NCBI RefSeq assembly: GCF_001908275.1
Contig: NZ_CP018620.1
Span: 558,001-622,000 of the forward strand
Direction of reading: 5' to 3'
Length of the DNA stretch: 64,000 bases
From: Paenibacillus xylanexedens
GTDB taxonomy: Bacteria; Bacillota; Bacilli; Paenibacillales; Paenibacillaceae
The translations under genes were made by a program, and so were the position numbers. Positions 1-8,311 of the stretch are shown in pieces (the stretch's first letter is position 1; each line of letters begins with the position of its first letter). The notes under the pieces were generated by a model. The model was not told where the DNA came from. It worked only from the letters and a program-made list of their open reading frames with translations, and made no database searches.

Positions 1-47
1 AATGCTTGTATGTAGAGTATTCAAAACTAACGCAAAAGAGGTAAACG

Positions 48-1493
48 ATGAGCGAGCAACAATTTAAAGATTATGGACTTGGTGAAGAGATCGTAAAAGC
101 ACTGGACAGTCTGGGCTATGAGACACCAACCGAGGTACAGACTAAAGTTATTCCGGTAGCACTGGAGAATCAGGATCTTGTGGTCAAATCACAGACAGGC
201 AGTGGTAAAACAGCCGCCTACGGCATTCCGCTCTGTGAGCTGGTGGATTGGAATGAGAATAAGCCACAGGCTTTGATTCTTACACCAACCCGGGAACTGG
301 CTTTGCAGGTTAACGAAGATATTACGAATATCGGCCGCTTTAAGCGTATTAAAGCAACCGCACTATACGGACAGTCCCCTTTTCATATCCAAAAAGCAGA
401 GTTAAAACAAAGAACCCACGTGGCTGTTGGTACACCAGGTCGGGTACTGGATCATATCGAACGCGGCACGCTGCCACTCGAACGGATTGCCTATCTCGTC
501 ATTGACGAGGCCGATGAGATGTTGAATATGGGCTTTATTGAGACAGTACAGTCCATCATTCAGAAACTGCCGCAGGAGCGAGTAACGATGTTGTTCTCCG
601 CTACGTTCCCTGAAGATGTAGCCAAGCTGTCACGCAAATACATGAACAAACCGGTAGAGATCGAGATCAAGGCAAGTGGACTGACAACAGCCACGATTGA
701 ACATGCTGTGATTAACGTGCCAGAGGTGAACAAAACCGCGCTGCTTCAGGACTTGTTCATTGTGGAAAATCCCGATAGCTGCATTGTGTTCTGCCGTACG
801 CAGGAGAATGTGGATAAACTGTTCCGGGTCATGGCTGACCTGGACTACCCAGCAGATCGTATCCATGGTGGCATGGAGCAGGATGAGCGGATCGAAGTAA
901 TGAACGCATTCCGACGTGGACAATTCCGTTATCTGATCGCGACAGATGTAGCTGCACGTGGTATTGATATCACCAATATTACTCATGTCATCAACTACGA
1001 TATTCCTTTGGAAAAAGAGGGATATGTTCACCGCACAGGCCGTACGGGTCGCGCAGGCAAAACAGGTAAAGCCATTACGTTGATTACACCGAAAGATGGC
1101 AGACGTCTCGCCGAGATTGAATCCTATATCGGATTCCAAATTCCTGTCGTGAAAGCACCTTCCGAAGAAGCTGTAGATCGCCGCAGAGAAGATTTTGAGA
1201 AGCGATTGAAGATTGTGCCTGAACGCAAAAAGGACAAGCGTGAACAGTTGAACCAACAGATCATGAAGCTGAACTTCAACGGAGGCAAGAAGAAGAAACT
1301 GCGCGCTGTTGACTTTGTAGGTACCATCGCCAAGCTTGAAGGTGTAACCGCAGACGACATCGGGATCATTACGATTCTGGATAATGTGACGGATGTAGAG
1401 ATCCTGAACGGCAAAGGCCCCCTCGTACTGGAGCTCATGCAGAATACAACGATCAAAAAGATGCAGCTCAAGGTTCGCAAAGGTCACAAATAG
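48..1493 (+). CDS. dbpA: DEAD-box ATP-dependent RNA helicase, DbpA/YxiN type
   Basis: This cytoplasmic RNA helicase should act in 50S ribosomal subunit assembly, as DbpA/YxiN proteins do by binding 23S rRNA. The helicase core shows a Q motif (Q31), Walker A QTGSGKT (49-55), PTREL (80-84), DEAD (153-156), SAT (184-186) and the C-terminal [13 protein letters not shown] motif VI. The last 75 or so residues, beginning near [17 protein letters not shown], match the RRM-like DbpA RNA-binding domain that gives 23S hairpin 92 specificity. The length of 481 aa is close to that of B. subtilis YxiN. The ATG follows an AGAGG ribosome site with 6 bases between. It is monocistronic and ends in a shared terminator facing the next gene. 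Family assignment is firm; the exact paralogue name is slightly less so. Confidence 0.93.
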   Translation: MSEQQFKDYGLGEEIVKALDSLGYETPTEVQTKVIPVALENQDLVVKSQTGSGKTAAYGIPLCELVDWNENKPQALILTPTRELALQVNEDITNIGRFKRIKATALYGQSPFHIQKAELKQRTHVAVGTPGRVLDHIERGTLPLERIAYLVIDEADEMLNMGFIETVQSIIQKLPQERVTMLFSATFPEDVAKLSRKYMNKPVEIEIKASGLTTATIEHAVINVPEVNKTALLQDLFIVENPDSCIVFCRTQENVDKLFRVMADLDYPADRIHGGMEQDERIEVMNAFRRGQFRYLIATDVAARGIDITNITHVINYDIPLEKEGYVHRTGRTGRAGKTGKAITLITPKDGRRLAEIESYIGFQIPVVKAPSEEAVDRRREDFEKRLKIVPERKKDKREQLNQQIMKLNFNGGKKKKLRAVDFVGTIAKLEGVTADDIGIITILDNVTDVEILNGKGPLVLELMQNTTIKKMQLKVRKGHK

Positions 1494-1529
1494 TTTGGTA
1501 AACACGGTCAAATAAATAGAAATTCAAAC

Positions 1530-1571
1530 AGGGATAGTGGATTCTTTTCTAAGTCTACCATCCCTTTTTTT
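1530..1571. terminator. Bidirectional intrinsic terminator
   Basis: A 12-bp stem (1530-1541 with 1554-1565, two G-T pairs) has a 12-base loop and a run of seven T on the plus strand. It lies between two convergent genes and probably serves the helicase gene, and perhaps both. Confidence 0.8.
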
Positions 1572-1573
1572 CA

Positions 1574-2986
1574 TTACCTCTTCTTTTTCCGCACTGTACC
1601 GCCTTCCACCGTATACCGAAATAGCGCATCTTCGGCGCCCCCGATATCATCCGTAACCATAAACGTCGCTGCATCTCCCGACTTATAAACCCCGCCCGTC
1701 ACAAAGCTGAACACCACACGCTCATCTTTGCCCCAATATTGATTCAGCATGACAAATGTACTGCCGTTAACTCCCTTCACTGTGCGGTTTCCATTGGCAT
1801 TATACAGACCATTCTTGTCCGTGGCCCAACTCTGGGGATCGGCATCGAATAGATGTGTAAAGCTGGCTCGATCGATATGTTTATTTGGTTTACCCCATAG
1901 ATACACACGATTGGCATCCACTGCCCAGCTACCGGAAGGTGTTATTAACTCAACCGTTGCTGCATCTGCCCCCTTGATAATCTGAAGCACATCGTCAGGA
2001 TGACCGAAGGGCTGACTTGTCCGAACAACCTCGGCACGATACACATGATGCTGATCTTTGGAAAGGCCAAGGTGTTCCGTTCCGGCATAAGTTTCAAAAT
2101 GCTGAGCATCTGCCTCGTCGACACGGTATCCGTTGTAATACACATGATTGCGGTCACGTCCAAAAGGTCCACCTAGTGACTGGAACGTATCCGGGTCTGC
2201 TCCTTTTACAGTATGCCACTGAAAATAAACACGTTCCCGGTCCCGAGCAAACTGCTCATCCAACGGTTCAAAGGTAGACCTTTCTGCTCCACGAATAAGG
2301 TTGAATACCGCTTTTGCTTCTCGATGAGCCGTACCGCCCCATTCTGTTTTATAAAAAATAGACGACGCAGTCTCAACCCAATTCCCTGTGATCTGTGTAG
2401 CGCCCTCTGCACTGTGGGCATAATGCGCATGCCACCAGCCATGTACGTCGGCATGATGTTCTTGCAGCCATGCCCTCACCTCATCTTTTTCCCCATTCGC
2501 ATAACGAAGAGAGCTGGACAGATGGAACAAGTGGTCCTTGTCGGTACAATAATCGTGATGAGCAATCACAGCATTTGTATCGATATCCTCAAATAGATGA
2601 AAATGCGTGCTGCTCTTCACATATAAATAACGTTGGTCCTGAGCAAAGTAGGGCGTATCCGGCAACAGCCGGAAGCTGTTCGGATCGGAGTCAGGCACTG
2701 CCTGATCTTCCAGATAGACGTACTGAGAGTCGCAGCAGTAATCTTCATCGATCACACGAAGAGCTTCCGTATCTTGGCTGAACAAACTCGCCTTATTCTT
2801 GCGGGCATTGAACCACCATATTCCCTGACGATCACGCAGATAGGCGAAGGTCAACCATCCCTTTTGATAAGTAGAGATGACTTCAAAATCCTGAGCGGTA
2901 ATGCCTCCCTTAATCGGAGTGTTCGTTCCATCCTCGTCATTATGCAATTTTACTTGAAGGTCTTCATCTACAATAAACTTGTTCAT
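1574..2986 (-). CDS. DKNYY-repeat family protein
   Basis: The protein is built from repeated units of the form D-x-x-x-V-Y-x-x-x-x-x-V-x-x-A-D-x-x-T-F, for example DRERVYFQWHTVKGADPDTF followed by DRNHVYYNGYRVDEADAQHF. This is typical of the DKNYY family, whose function is unknown. No signal peptide or membrane segment is visible, so it is probably cytoplasmic. I place the start at the internal ATG at 2986 because GGAGGGTGG lies 6 bases upstream of it; the longer reading from 3007 has no ribosome site. Length from this start is 470 aa. It stands alone, convergent with the helicase gene. Family membership is clear; the role is not. Confidence 0.85.
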   Translation of the reverse strand: MNKFIVDEDLQVKLHNDEDGTNTPIKGGITAQDFEVISTYQKGWLTFAYLRDRQGIWWFNARKNKASLFSQDTEALRVIDEDYCCDSQYVYLEDQAVPDSDPNSFRLLPDTPYFAQDQRYLYVKSSTHFHLFEDIDTNAVIAHHDYCTDKDHLFHLSSSLRYANGEKDEVRAWLQEHHADVHGWWHAHYAHSAEGATQITGNWVETASSIFYKTEWGGTAHREAKAVFNLIRGAERSTFEPLDEQFARDRERVYFQWHTVKGADPDTFQSLGGPFGRDRNHVYYNGYRVDEADAQHFETYAGTEHLGLSKDQHHVYRAEVVRTSQPFGHPDDVLQIIKGADAATVELITPSGSWAVDANRVYLWGKPNKHIDRASFTHLFDADPQSWATDKNGLYNANGNRTVKGVNGSTFVMLNQYWGKDERVVFSFVTGGVYKSGDAATFMVTDDIGGAEDALFRYTVEGGTVRKKKR

Positions 2987-3185
2987 GACGGTCCACCCTC
3001 CAACCATGATGTGAATTCAGTCTAGCTTTATTTTAACGTGTGTATCTGATCCTCTCTACATCATCGTACTTGATATTTAGGAACATTTCCTCTGCTCTCA
3101 CCGCTCAGCCCCGTTGAAATGCCGGTTTGTTCAGCAATGGATGGATTGTTCACTTGAAAAAGAGTCTGACCCAACTAAAATGTAA

Positions 3186-3200
3186 ATGAAAGCGCTACAT
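3186..3200 (+). promoter_or_regulatory. Operator-like motif (cre/LacI type) upstream of the GH43 gene
   Basis: ATGAAAGCGCTACAT is nearly palindromic around AGCGCT and resembles a catabolite-response element, with two mismatches to the usual consensus. It ends 17 bases before the GGGAGG ribosome site. A closely matching motif occupies the same place upstream of the PL4 lyase gene near 29.87 kb. Confidence 0.5.
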
Positions 3201-3231
3201 TTAATCTGATATCTTTCGGGAGGTGTATGTA

Positions 3232-5100
3232 ATGGGTAACAGGAAAGCCGTCTGGTTTCTGGTCTTCGCACTCACGTTCACCCTGTTTGGACTTCATCCT
3301 GAACGGACAAGCGCAGCAAGTATCACGATAACCAACGGTACCGATTGGCTCGATACCGCAGGCAACCCCATCCATGCGAACAGCGGCAACATTCTGCAGG
3401 TAGGCTCGACGTATTATCTGTACGGTGAACATGCGGTGGGCGGCAGGTTCGACAGCGTGAACGTCTACACCTCCACCGATCTGAAGAACTGGACTTTCAG
3501 CAACGCCATCCTGACGAAAGATTCTGCAACCGAGCTGGCCTCCAGCAAAATTGAACGCCCCAAAGTCATCTATAACGCCTCCACTAACCAGTATGTGCTC
3601 TGGGCACACTATGAGAACGGTACGGACTACAACCTCGGGCGTGTAGCGGTCGCAACAAGCAATACCCCGAATGGCAAATTCACGTATGAAGGCAGCTTCC
3701 GCCCAATGAATTATGAATCCCGTGACATGACCGTCTTTGTTGATACAGATGGCACCGGTTATCTGGTTACTGCTTCACGCAAGAATGGCGGTGCCAATGA
3801 TACGATGGCTATTTTTAAAATGAATGCAAGTTATACCGGAATACAATCCTTCGAGGGTTGGCTGTTCGAGAACGCCTACCGTGAAGCACCTGCCGTTGTG
3901 AAAAAAGGCAACCGTTACTACCTCTTCACCTCCCAAGCCGCTGGCTGGTATCCGAATCAGGGTGCTTATACTACAGCAACTTCCATGACGGGTCCATGGA
4001 CTGCGCTTACGCCATATGGCAATCCATCTGCCTTCGGTTCGCAGATTCATGATATTGCCACGATTACAGGCAGCAACTCCACATCCTACATCTACATGGG
4101 GGATCGCTGGAATCCGATGAACCTCGGAGAGCACAAACATATCTGGCTGCCGCTAAACTTGAATGATTCGAACGGAACAGCATCACTGGAGTGGTATACA
4201 ACATGGAATATCGATGCAGTAACGGGTGCAGTAACACCACCTGCCCTCGTCAACCATGCCCAAGGCAAAACAGCTACCGCTATCTCCACAGCCTCCGGTT
4301 CGTCTGCATCCAACGTCAATGATGGCAATTACCAGACTTCATGGGTGGCTTCCTCCAATAGCTGGCCTGCCTGGTGGCAGGTGGACTTCGGCGCACCGAA
4401 GACGATCACCGAGATCGATACGTCCTGGTTTATGTATAAAGGTTCCGAAGGGTACTACAAATACAAAATTGAAATTAGCAACGATGGAGTCAATTACTCC
4501 ACCTTGGATCGCACCAACAATCTGACCTATGGCTTTACGACCGATGCTGTGCATTTCACAGCCCGTTATGTGCGGATTAATATGGTGAACGCGGTCTTAT
4601 GGAATAATCCGGGGAACTGGTACACCCCAACCCTGCACGAGGTCAAAATGTTGGGTCCTGCAACACCGGAAGCCACAGGTTACAGCCGTTTCAGTTCACA
4701 CAACGTTCCGGATCGATACATCCGTCATGCCAATTACACCGCTCGCGTGGATGCCAACGTCTCCCCTGTTCTGGATTCACAGTTCCGCGTCGTACCAGGT
4801 CTTGCAAGCTCCACGGGAATTTCATTGGAGTCCATTAACTTCCCAGGCTACTTTCTGAAGCGTAATGCCAGCAACAAAATTGTACTTGAAGCTTACGCCA
4901 ACACCGCTGCCTATAAGGGAGATACTACGTTCCTAAGCAGTCCTGGTTGGGCTGATAGCACCAAAGTATCCCTTCAATCGTACAGTCAACCCGGATATTA
5001 CATCCGGCATTATGACTACGTGTTACAGCTCGATGCGATCACCGCATCCAGCAGCTCGACTGTGAAGAGTGATGCTACGTTTGGGCGAACCAATTTCTAA
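3232..5100 (+). CDS. Secreted GH43 (subfamily 24-like) exo-beta-1,3-galactanase with CBM32 and AbfB domains
   Basis: Predicted extracellular enzyme acting on arabinogalactan. A signal peptide covers about residues 1-29 (hydrophobic WFLVFALTFTLFGL, then TSAAS). Residues about 30-340 form a five-bladed GH43 domain with IERPKVIYN, SRDMTVF and YREAPAV motifs, the pattern of exo-beta-1,3-galactanases; E218 in YREAP is the likely general acid. In that subfamily the usual catalytic base is known to be replaced. Residues about 345-480 form an F5/8 type C (CBM32) domain, and about 485-622 an AbfB (CBM42-like) arabinose-binding domain with two RYIRH/YYIRH repeats. I prefer the ATG at 3232 (GGGAGG, 8 bases) over the GTG at 3223. 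An alternative reading is an arabinofuranosidase. Confidence 0.82.
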   Translation: MGNRKAVWFLVFALTFTLFGLHPERTSAASITITNGTDWLDTAGNPIHANSGNILQVGSTYYLYGEHAVGGRFDSVNVYTSTDLKNWTFSNAILTKDSATELASSKIERPKVIYNASTNQYVLWAHYENGTDYNLGRVAVATSNTPNGKFTYEGSFRPMNYESRDMTVFVDTDGTGYLVTASRKNGGANDTMAIFKMNASYTGIQSFEGWLFENAYREAPAVVKKGNRYYLFTSQAAGWYPNQGAYTTATSMTGPWTALTPYGNPSAFGSQIHDIATITGSNSTSYIYMGDRWNPMNLGEHKHIWLPLNLNDSNGTASLEWYTTWNIDAVTGAVTPPALVNHAQGKTATAISTASGSSASNVNDGNYQTSWVASSNSWPAWWQVDFGAPKTITEIDTSWFMYKGSEGYYKYKIEISNDGVNYSTLDRTNNLTYGFTTDAVHFTARYVRINMVNAVLWNNPGNWYTPTLHEVKMLGPATPEATGYSRFSSHNVPDRYIRHANYTARVDANVSPVLDSQFRVVPGLASSTGISLESINFPGYFLKRNASNKIVLEAYANTAAYKGDTTFLSSPGWADSTKVSLQSYSQPGYYIRHYDYVLQLDAITASSSSTVKSDATFGRTNF

Positions 5101-5162
5101 TGAACTAACTGGATGGTAATGGGATGAACTGAACGTTGGACACCAGAATCTACGTCTTAACC

Positions 5163-5212
5163 AAGAAAGGCCACTTCTTCAGAACAGAATCTTCTGAGAA
5201 GCAGCCTTCTTT
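5163..5212. terminator. Imperfect hairpin, possible terminator
   Basis: Imperfect inverted repeat of about 20 bases per arm (5163-5183 and 5193-5212) between the GH43 gene and the convergent lipoprotein gene. The T-tract is short and interrupted, so termination is only probable. Confidence 0.4.
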
Positions 5213-5268
5213 GGGTTGCGGACAAACCAAAGAGCAGGTGTTTGCCAGATTCACAGACACTTCATGAA

Positions 5269-5862
5269 CTACAGTGAATTATTAATGATTTCTGTGAAGG
5301 GCTTCATGTTGTACGTATCATCCTGAATCCGCCATTCTCCCTGATCCTGCAAAAAGGTGATATCGCCCGATAACGGAATAGACTTGAACTCCTTGCCGTT
5401 CTCGTCTGTAAATTTCAGATCTAGCGTGTACTCCACAAGAATCCAGTCGCTCTTGTTATCTTTGATCTTGGTTTGTATATTTTCAGGATGCAGTTTCGCT
5501 TGTTCGATGTGTGCAACCTGAAGAGGCAAGACAATATATCGATTAGCCATATAAGCCTCATAATTCCTGGAGGTCAGGAACGGCTTCATGGTGTCTCCTT
5601 TGGCCAATAACCCTTCCATCTCTAACGTATCCTCATAGTCCTTGCCATCCACAGTGAGTTCTGTTGTCTTATACTCCAGTGACATTTCGAGCGCTTGTTG
5701 CTGCTCCTCCGCAGTCGCCTTCTGGTCCCCCGTATCACTTGGCTGTTCCGTTGCTGGTGGAGTGACGGGTTCAGTGCTTTCCGCTGGTTCAGATGATGTA
5801 CATCCCATTAACATGGCGGCGGAAAGAAATAATATACCCATCACATATGCCAACTTGCGCAT
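5269..5862 (-). CDS. Putative lipoprotein of unknown function
   Basis: The 197-aa protein starts with a lipoprotein signal, MRKLAYVMGILFLSAAMLMGC, with lipobox LMGC and lipidated Cys21. A low-complexity linker rich in Ser, Thr, Pro and Glu (22-50) leads to a small globular domain with alternating beta-like segments. I do not recognise a named family, although the end (FLQDQGEWRIQDDTYNMKPF) resembles NTF2-like or DUF4878-type lipoproteins. It should sit on the outer face of the membrane. The ATG is preceded by GGGAGGGG. It is divergent from the tandem-GNAT locus and transcribed alone. Confidence 0.75.
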   Translation of the reverse strand: MRKLAYVMGILFLSAAMLMGCTSSEPAESTEPVTPPATEQPSDTGDQKATAEEQQQALEMSLEYKTTELTVDGKDYEDTLEMEGLLAKGDTMKPFLTSRNYEAYMANRYIVLPLQVAHIEQAKLHPENIQTKIKDNKSDWILVEYTLDLKFTDENGKEFKSIPLSGDITFLQDQGEWRIQDDTYNMKPFTEIINNSL

Positions 5863-5916
5863 GGTTAACCCCTCCCTTTCTCGTCAGTATTACTCTCAAT
5901 TATCCCTTCAATAGGA

Positions 5917-5938
5917 TATAATGTCCAGTTATTGGACA
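5917..5938 (+). promoter_or_regulatory. -10 hexamer and overlapping palindrome upstream of the GNAT leader
   Basis: A consensus TATAAT at 5917-5922 is followed at once by a perfect inverted repeat, TGTCCA-GTTAT-TGGACA (5922-5938), placed where transcription would begin. The -35 region is weak. Twelve bases of this site (5926-5937) are exactly complementary to 6086-6097, close to the downstream gene. It may be a repressor operator, the 5-prime arm of an RNA structure, or both. Confidence 0.5.
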
Positions 5939-6031
5939 CATCTGAACAGACACCCAGTGAATTACATCCATTGGGTGTCATCTTCATCATAGATTGTGTT
6001 ATAGTCATCGGGAAGTGATTTGGAGGAGATA

Positions 6032-6076
6032 ATGATGATGATCAAAATTACAACTGGACCAACTCTCGAAGGATAG
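6032..6076 (+). CDS. Candidate 14-residue leader peptide
   Basis: A very strong ribosome site (TGGAGGAGATA) precedes three consecutive ATG codons and a short reading frame, MMMIKITTGPTLEG, ending in TAG at 6074-6076. It stops 54 bases before the GNAT start codon. The ribosome site is much better than that of the GNAT gene itself, which is the usual layout for a regulatory leader peptide. No homologue is recognised. Confidence 0.5.
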   Translation: MMMIKITTGPTLEG

Positions 6077-6104
6077 CGCCTGCGGGTCCAATAACTGCGT
6101 GTTT

Positions 6105-6120
6105 CCTTCAACAATGAAGG
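6105..6120 (+). promoter_or_regulatory. Hairpin masking the GNAT ribosome binding site
   Basis: CCTTCA-ACAA-TGAAGG (6105-6120) is a perfect 6-bp stem with a four-base loop whose 3-prime arm contains the only Shine-Dalgarno (GAAGG) of the GNAT gene. The leader ORF carries another GAAGG (6068-6072) that could pair with CCTTC instead and free the site. Confidence 0.6.
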
Positions 6121-6130
6121 TGTGAAAGCT

Positions 6131-6991
6131 ATGTCAACTTATCAAGTCGTTCCTATGATCTATGATTCCAAGGAACAGATTGAAGCTATTATTTTACTCG
6201 AACAACAATGTAAACAGCTTGATTCCATTCATCTAAAGGCAGACCTTGACCATATCAGCAAAAAAGACGGAGACCATGCACTCCTCTGTTATCGCCACGG
6301 TGATTTGGTAGGACTCCTCAGTTGGTATCCATCCGACGGCGTAACCGGGAATATTAATGCCATCGTACACCCAGATTTTCGTCGCCAAGGTGTGTTCGGC
6401 AGCCTACTGAAAAGAGCCATCCTGGATATGAAACCACAAGGAATTAACCAACTCAGTTATCGCGTTCCTCAGGGCTTATCTCCGGGTGTTCATACTGCCC
6501 AATCCCTCGGAGCCATTTATGATCGTGCGGAATACTCGATGCAATTTGTGAATGAGGTCCCTTTGGTTGTGGAGCCGCCTGAACTAACGTTGTCCTTGGC
6601 AGAAGCCGAGGATATGGAATTTATGGTCACTTGCTCCTCCCAAGCCTTTGGAGATTCGGAGGACTGGACACGCGAGTACTTTATGCAAACAAATGAACCC
6701 AGCCGAGTCACCTATATTGCATGGCAGAATCAACTGCCTGTTGGGCTGGTACGGGTCAACTCTATTAATGCAACAACCGCATTTATTCATAACTTCTGTA
6801 TCTTGCCTGCTTATCAGGGACAGAAACTGGGGCGCACTGCGCTTAGCATCCTGGTTGATCTCCTAAGGAAACAAAGTTACACAGATATTCGCTTATCCGT
6901 TGTTACCGAGAACAAACGTGCTTTGAATCTGTACCGCAGTGTTGGTTTTGAAGTGAATTCTGAGTATCACTATTTCAACGGTAGTTTATAA
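6131..6991 (+). CDS. Tandem GNAT-domain N-acetyltransferase
   Basis: This 286-aa protein carries two GNAT folds. The first has its acetyl-CoA motif at IVHPDFRRQGVFGSLLKRAI (near residue 80-100), the second at ILPAYQGQKLGRTALSILV (near 225-245), followed by TENKRALNLYRSVGF, the classic GNAT C-terminal motif. Single-chain double GNATs act on small molecules or antibiotics, or acetylate peptides; the substrate cannot be read here. The start is placed at the ATG 6131 because GAAGG at 6116-6120 is 10 bases away; the GTG at 6122 is too close. The upstream leader peptide and the hairpin hiding its ribosome site suggest control at translation, as seen for inducible antibiotic-resistance genes. Confidence 0.85.
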   Translation: MSTYQVVPMIYDSKEQIEAIILLEQQCKQLDSIHLKADLDHISKKDGDHALLCYRHGDLVGLLSWYPSDGVTGNINAIVHPDFRRQGVFGSLLKRAILDMKPQGINQLSYRVPQGLSPGVHTAQSLGAIYDRAEYSMQFVNEVPLVVEPPELTLSLAEAEDMEFMVTCSSQAFGDSEDWTREYFMQTNEPSRVTYIAWQNQLPVGLVRVNSINATTAFIHNFCILPAYQGQKLGRTALSILVDLLRKQSYTDIRLSVVTENKRALNLYRSVGFEVNSEYHYFNGSL

Positions 6992-7001
6992 AAGGCAGTA
7001 G

Positions 7002-7042
7002 AGAGAGATCGTTTTCTGCAAAGGGAGACGGTCTCTCTTTTT
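7002..7042. terminator. Bidirectional intrinsic terminator
   Basis: AGAGAGATCG (7002-7011) pairs with CGGTCTCTCT (7029-7038) with one G-T pair, followed by five T. It lies between the convergent GNAT genes and touches the stop codon of the minus-strand one. Confidence 0.8.
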
Positions 7043-7586
7043 ATATATTGGAGAATTGAAAAATCAATTTATAACCATCGAACGTTTGCCCGTACATCTC
7101 CCGATAGTTACCTTTAGTATAATTATCCACTGTTTTTCGCCAGAAAGATTGGCCAATCTTATTTTTCTCCGATGGATTGGTGAACAACTCCCAGTTTCCT
7201 CTAAACATGCTGAAGATCGTTGATGCCACGTGTTCAGCAACGCCTACACCTCGAAACGGCTGCATCAGAAAGAAGTCATGTACAAAGAAATTCGTGCCTT
7301 GTGAACAATATGGCGGAGTAGCTATGAACGTAAAACCTGCCGGTATGCCATCCACAATCATGAGGAACGGATAAAGACACTCCGTTTTTTCCCACCAAAT
7401 GTTCTGTACATCATACTGATCCTGTAACGTTTTGTAATCAGGACCTGGTTCAAAAATGCCATGTTCGTTCGGGGTATGCTCTCCACCTGGACCATAATGT
7501 CCGGATAGATCATGAAGGTATAGCGGGTACATATTTTTAATCACATACGCCTCATCTTTATTCGTTAATTTCACTTCTATATTCAT
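7041..7586 (-). CDS. GNAT family N-acetyltransferase
   Basis: A 181-aa single-domain GNAT-like protein. The motif FFLMQPFRGVGVAEHVASTIF supplies the acetyl-CoA loop (PFRGVGVA), preceded by the beta-strand region YPFLMIVDGIPAGFTFIATPP and ending in a strand near GYKLIFQF. The substrate is unknown. The start at 7586 (ATG) is preferred because TAAGG lies 9 bases upstream; a TTG at 7595 directly abuts that site. It is convergent with the tandem GNAT gene, with only 50 bases between them, and shares its terminator. Confidence 0.82.
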   Translation of the reverse strand: MNIEVKLTNKDEAYVIKNMYPLYLHDLSGHYGPGGEHTPNEHGIFEPGPDYKTLQDQYDVQNIWWEKTECLYPFLMIVDGIPAGFTFIATPPYCSQGTNFFVHDFFLMQPFRGVGVAEHVASTIFSMFRGNWELFTNPSEKNKIGQSFWRKTVDNYTKGNYREMYGQTFDGYKLIFQFSNI

Positions 7587-7728
7587 ATTCACCAACCTTA
7601 CCAGATGATTTGAAAACTTATTTCAAGAACTCTCATCGCGCATCCTTGCACCATCAAATGAATTGTACGCGCAGTTAACAACCTCGAATATATAAAAAAC
7701 CTTTAATAACCATTTTTTATCCTTACAG

Positions 7729-7762
7729 GAAAAAGCCACATTCGATTGCTCGAACATGGCTT
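7729..7762 (-). terminator. Intrinsic terminator
   Basis: AAGCCA and TGGCTT (7733-7738, 7757-7762) form the outer stem and TTCG/CGAA the inner stem. On the minus strand it is followed by a T run, just downstream of the CD3324-family gene. Confidence 0.75.
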
Positions 7763-7770
7763 CTATAGTT

Positions 7771-8040
7771 TCATCCCTTTTTGCAATACACAATTTTCTT
7801 GATGCTATCGATGGATAAACAGTATTGGTCCGCAAGCTGATCGATGGTTGTTCCGGCAGCAAAAAGCTGGCGGATCTCGTCGTTCCGCTCCCGGACAATC
7901 CTTCTGCCACCCGAATTCTCGCCCCACTTCTTGTGGGCATCCTTGGGCCTCGGAATATAGATCAAGCCACCAGAGATATGACGCTGTATTTCTTTGAGTA
8001 ATTCTTCCGGGAAGATTGTATCCGCATTAATATATTTCAC
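7771..8040 (-). CDS. CD3324 family protein
   Basis: An 89-aa small protein beginning VKYINADTIFPEELLKEIQ. It contains GLIYIPRPKDAHKKWGENSGGR, then RNDEIRQLFAAGTTIDQLADQYCLSIDSIKKIVY, a helix-turn-helix resembling the resolvase or sigma-4 type. This is the arrangement of the CD3324 family of Firmicutes, which is uncharacterised. The helix-turn-helix suggests a DNA-binding role, which is inference. The start is the GTG at 8040, with AAGGAG nine bases upstream; a longer reading to 8100 lacks a ribosome site. Confidence 0.78.
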   Translation of the reverse strand: MKYINADTIFPEELLKEIQRHISGGLIYIPRPKDAHKKWGENSGGRRIVRERNDEIRQLFAAGTTIDQLADQYCLSIDSIKKIVYCKKG

Positions 8041-8134
8041 GTTGCTCCACTCCTTAAAAGTTAAAATCTTTAAGGCAGCAGAGTCGTACAATGAACACAT
8101 TGGATATGCACTACAATGATATGGCGGAAATGGA

Positions 8135-8201
8135 TTTCACGCTCTATACAAACAACCGCCGTTGTTCATCGCATGGACTCTGCATAGAGCGGATCGTGAA
8201 A
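8135..8201. repeat. Imperfect inverted repeat of about 67 bp
   Basis: TTTCACG (8135-8141) pairs with CGTGAAA (8195-8201), GCTCTATACA (8141-8150) with TGCATAGAGC (8181-8190, one mismatch), and AACAA (8151-8155) with TTGTT (8162-8166). It lies in the gap between the SDR gene and the CD3324 gene. It could be an mRNA structure or a small non-autonomous insertion remnant. Confidence 0.55.
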
Positions 8202-8311
8202 CTTCTTATGAATCGAATCATGGTAGCCCCCCATTCAGTTAATCTTATTCGTGCTGAAGAACTTTTAACTGTCTATACCATAATAAGGTTTACTTTCCTT
8301 CATGGCAAAAT

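Noticed and set aside
630..1511. 293-codon open frame opposite the RNA helicase gene
   Set aside because: It covers the conserved helicase core in antisense, and no ribosome site or known motif is visible.
6032..6131. T-box or other tRNA/metabolite riboswitch before the GNAT gene
   Set aside because: No T-box sequence (AGGGTGGNACCGCG) or known riboswitch core is present; a translated leader explains the strong ribosome site better.
7623..7940. 105-codon frame overlapping the CD3324-family gene
   Set aside because: Same strand but another frame; it overlaps the terminator and has no ribosome site.
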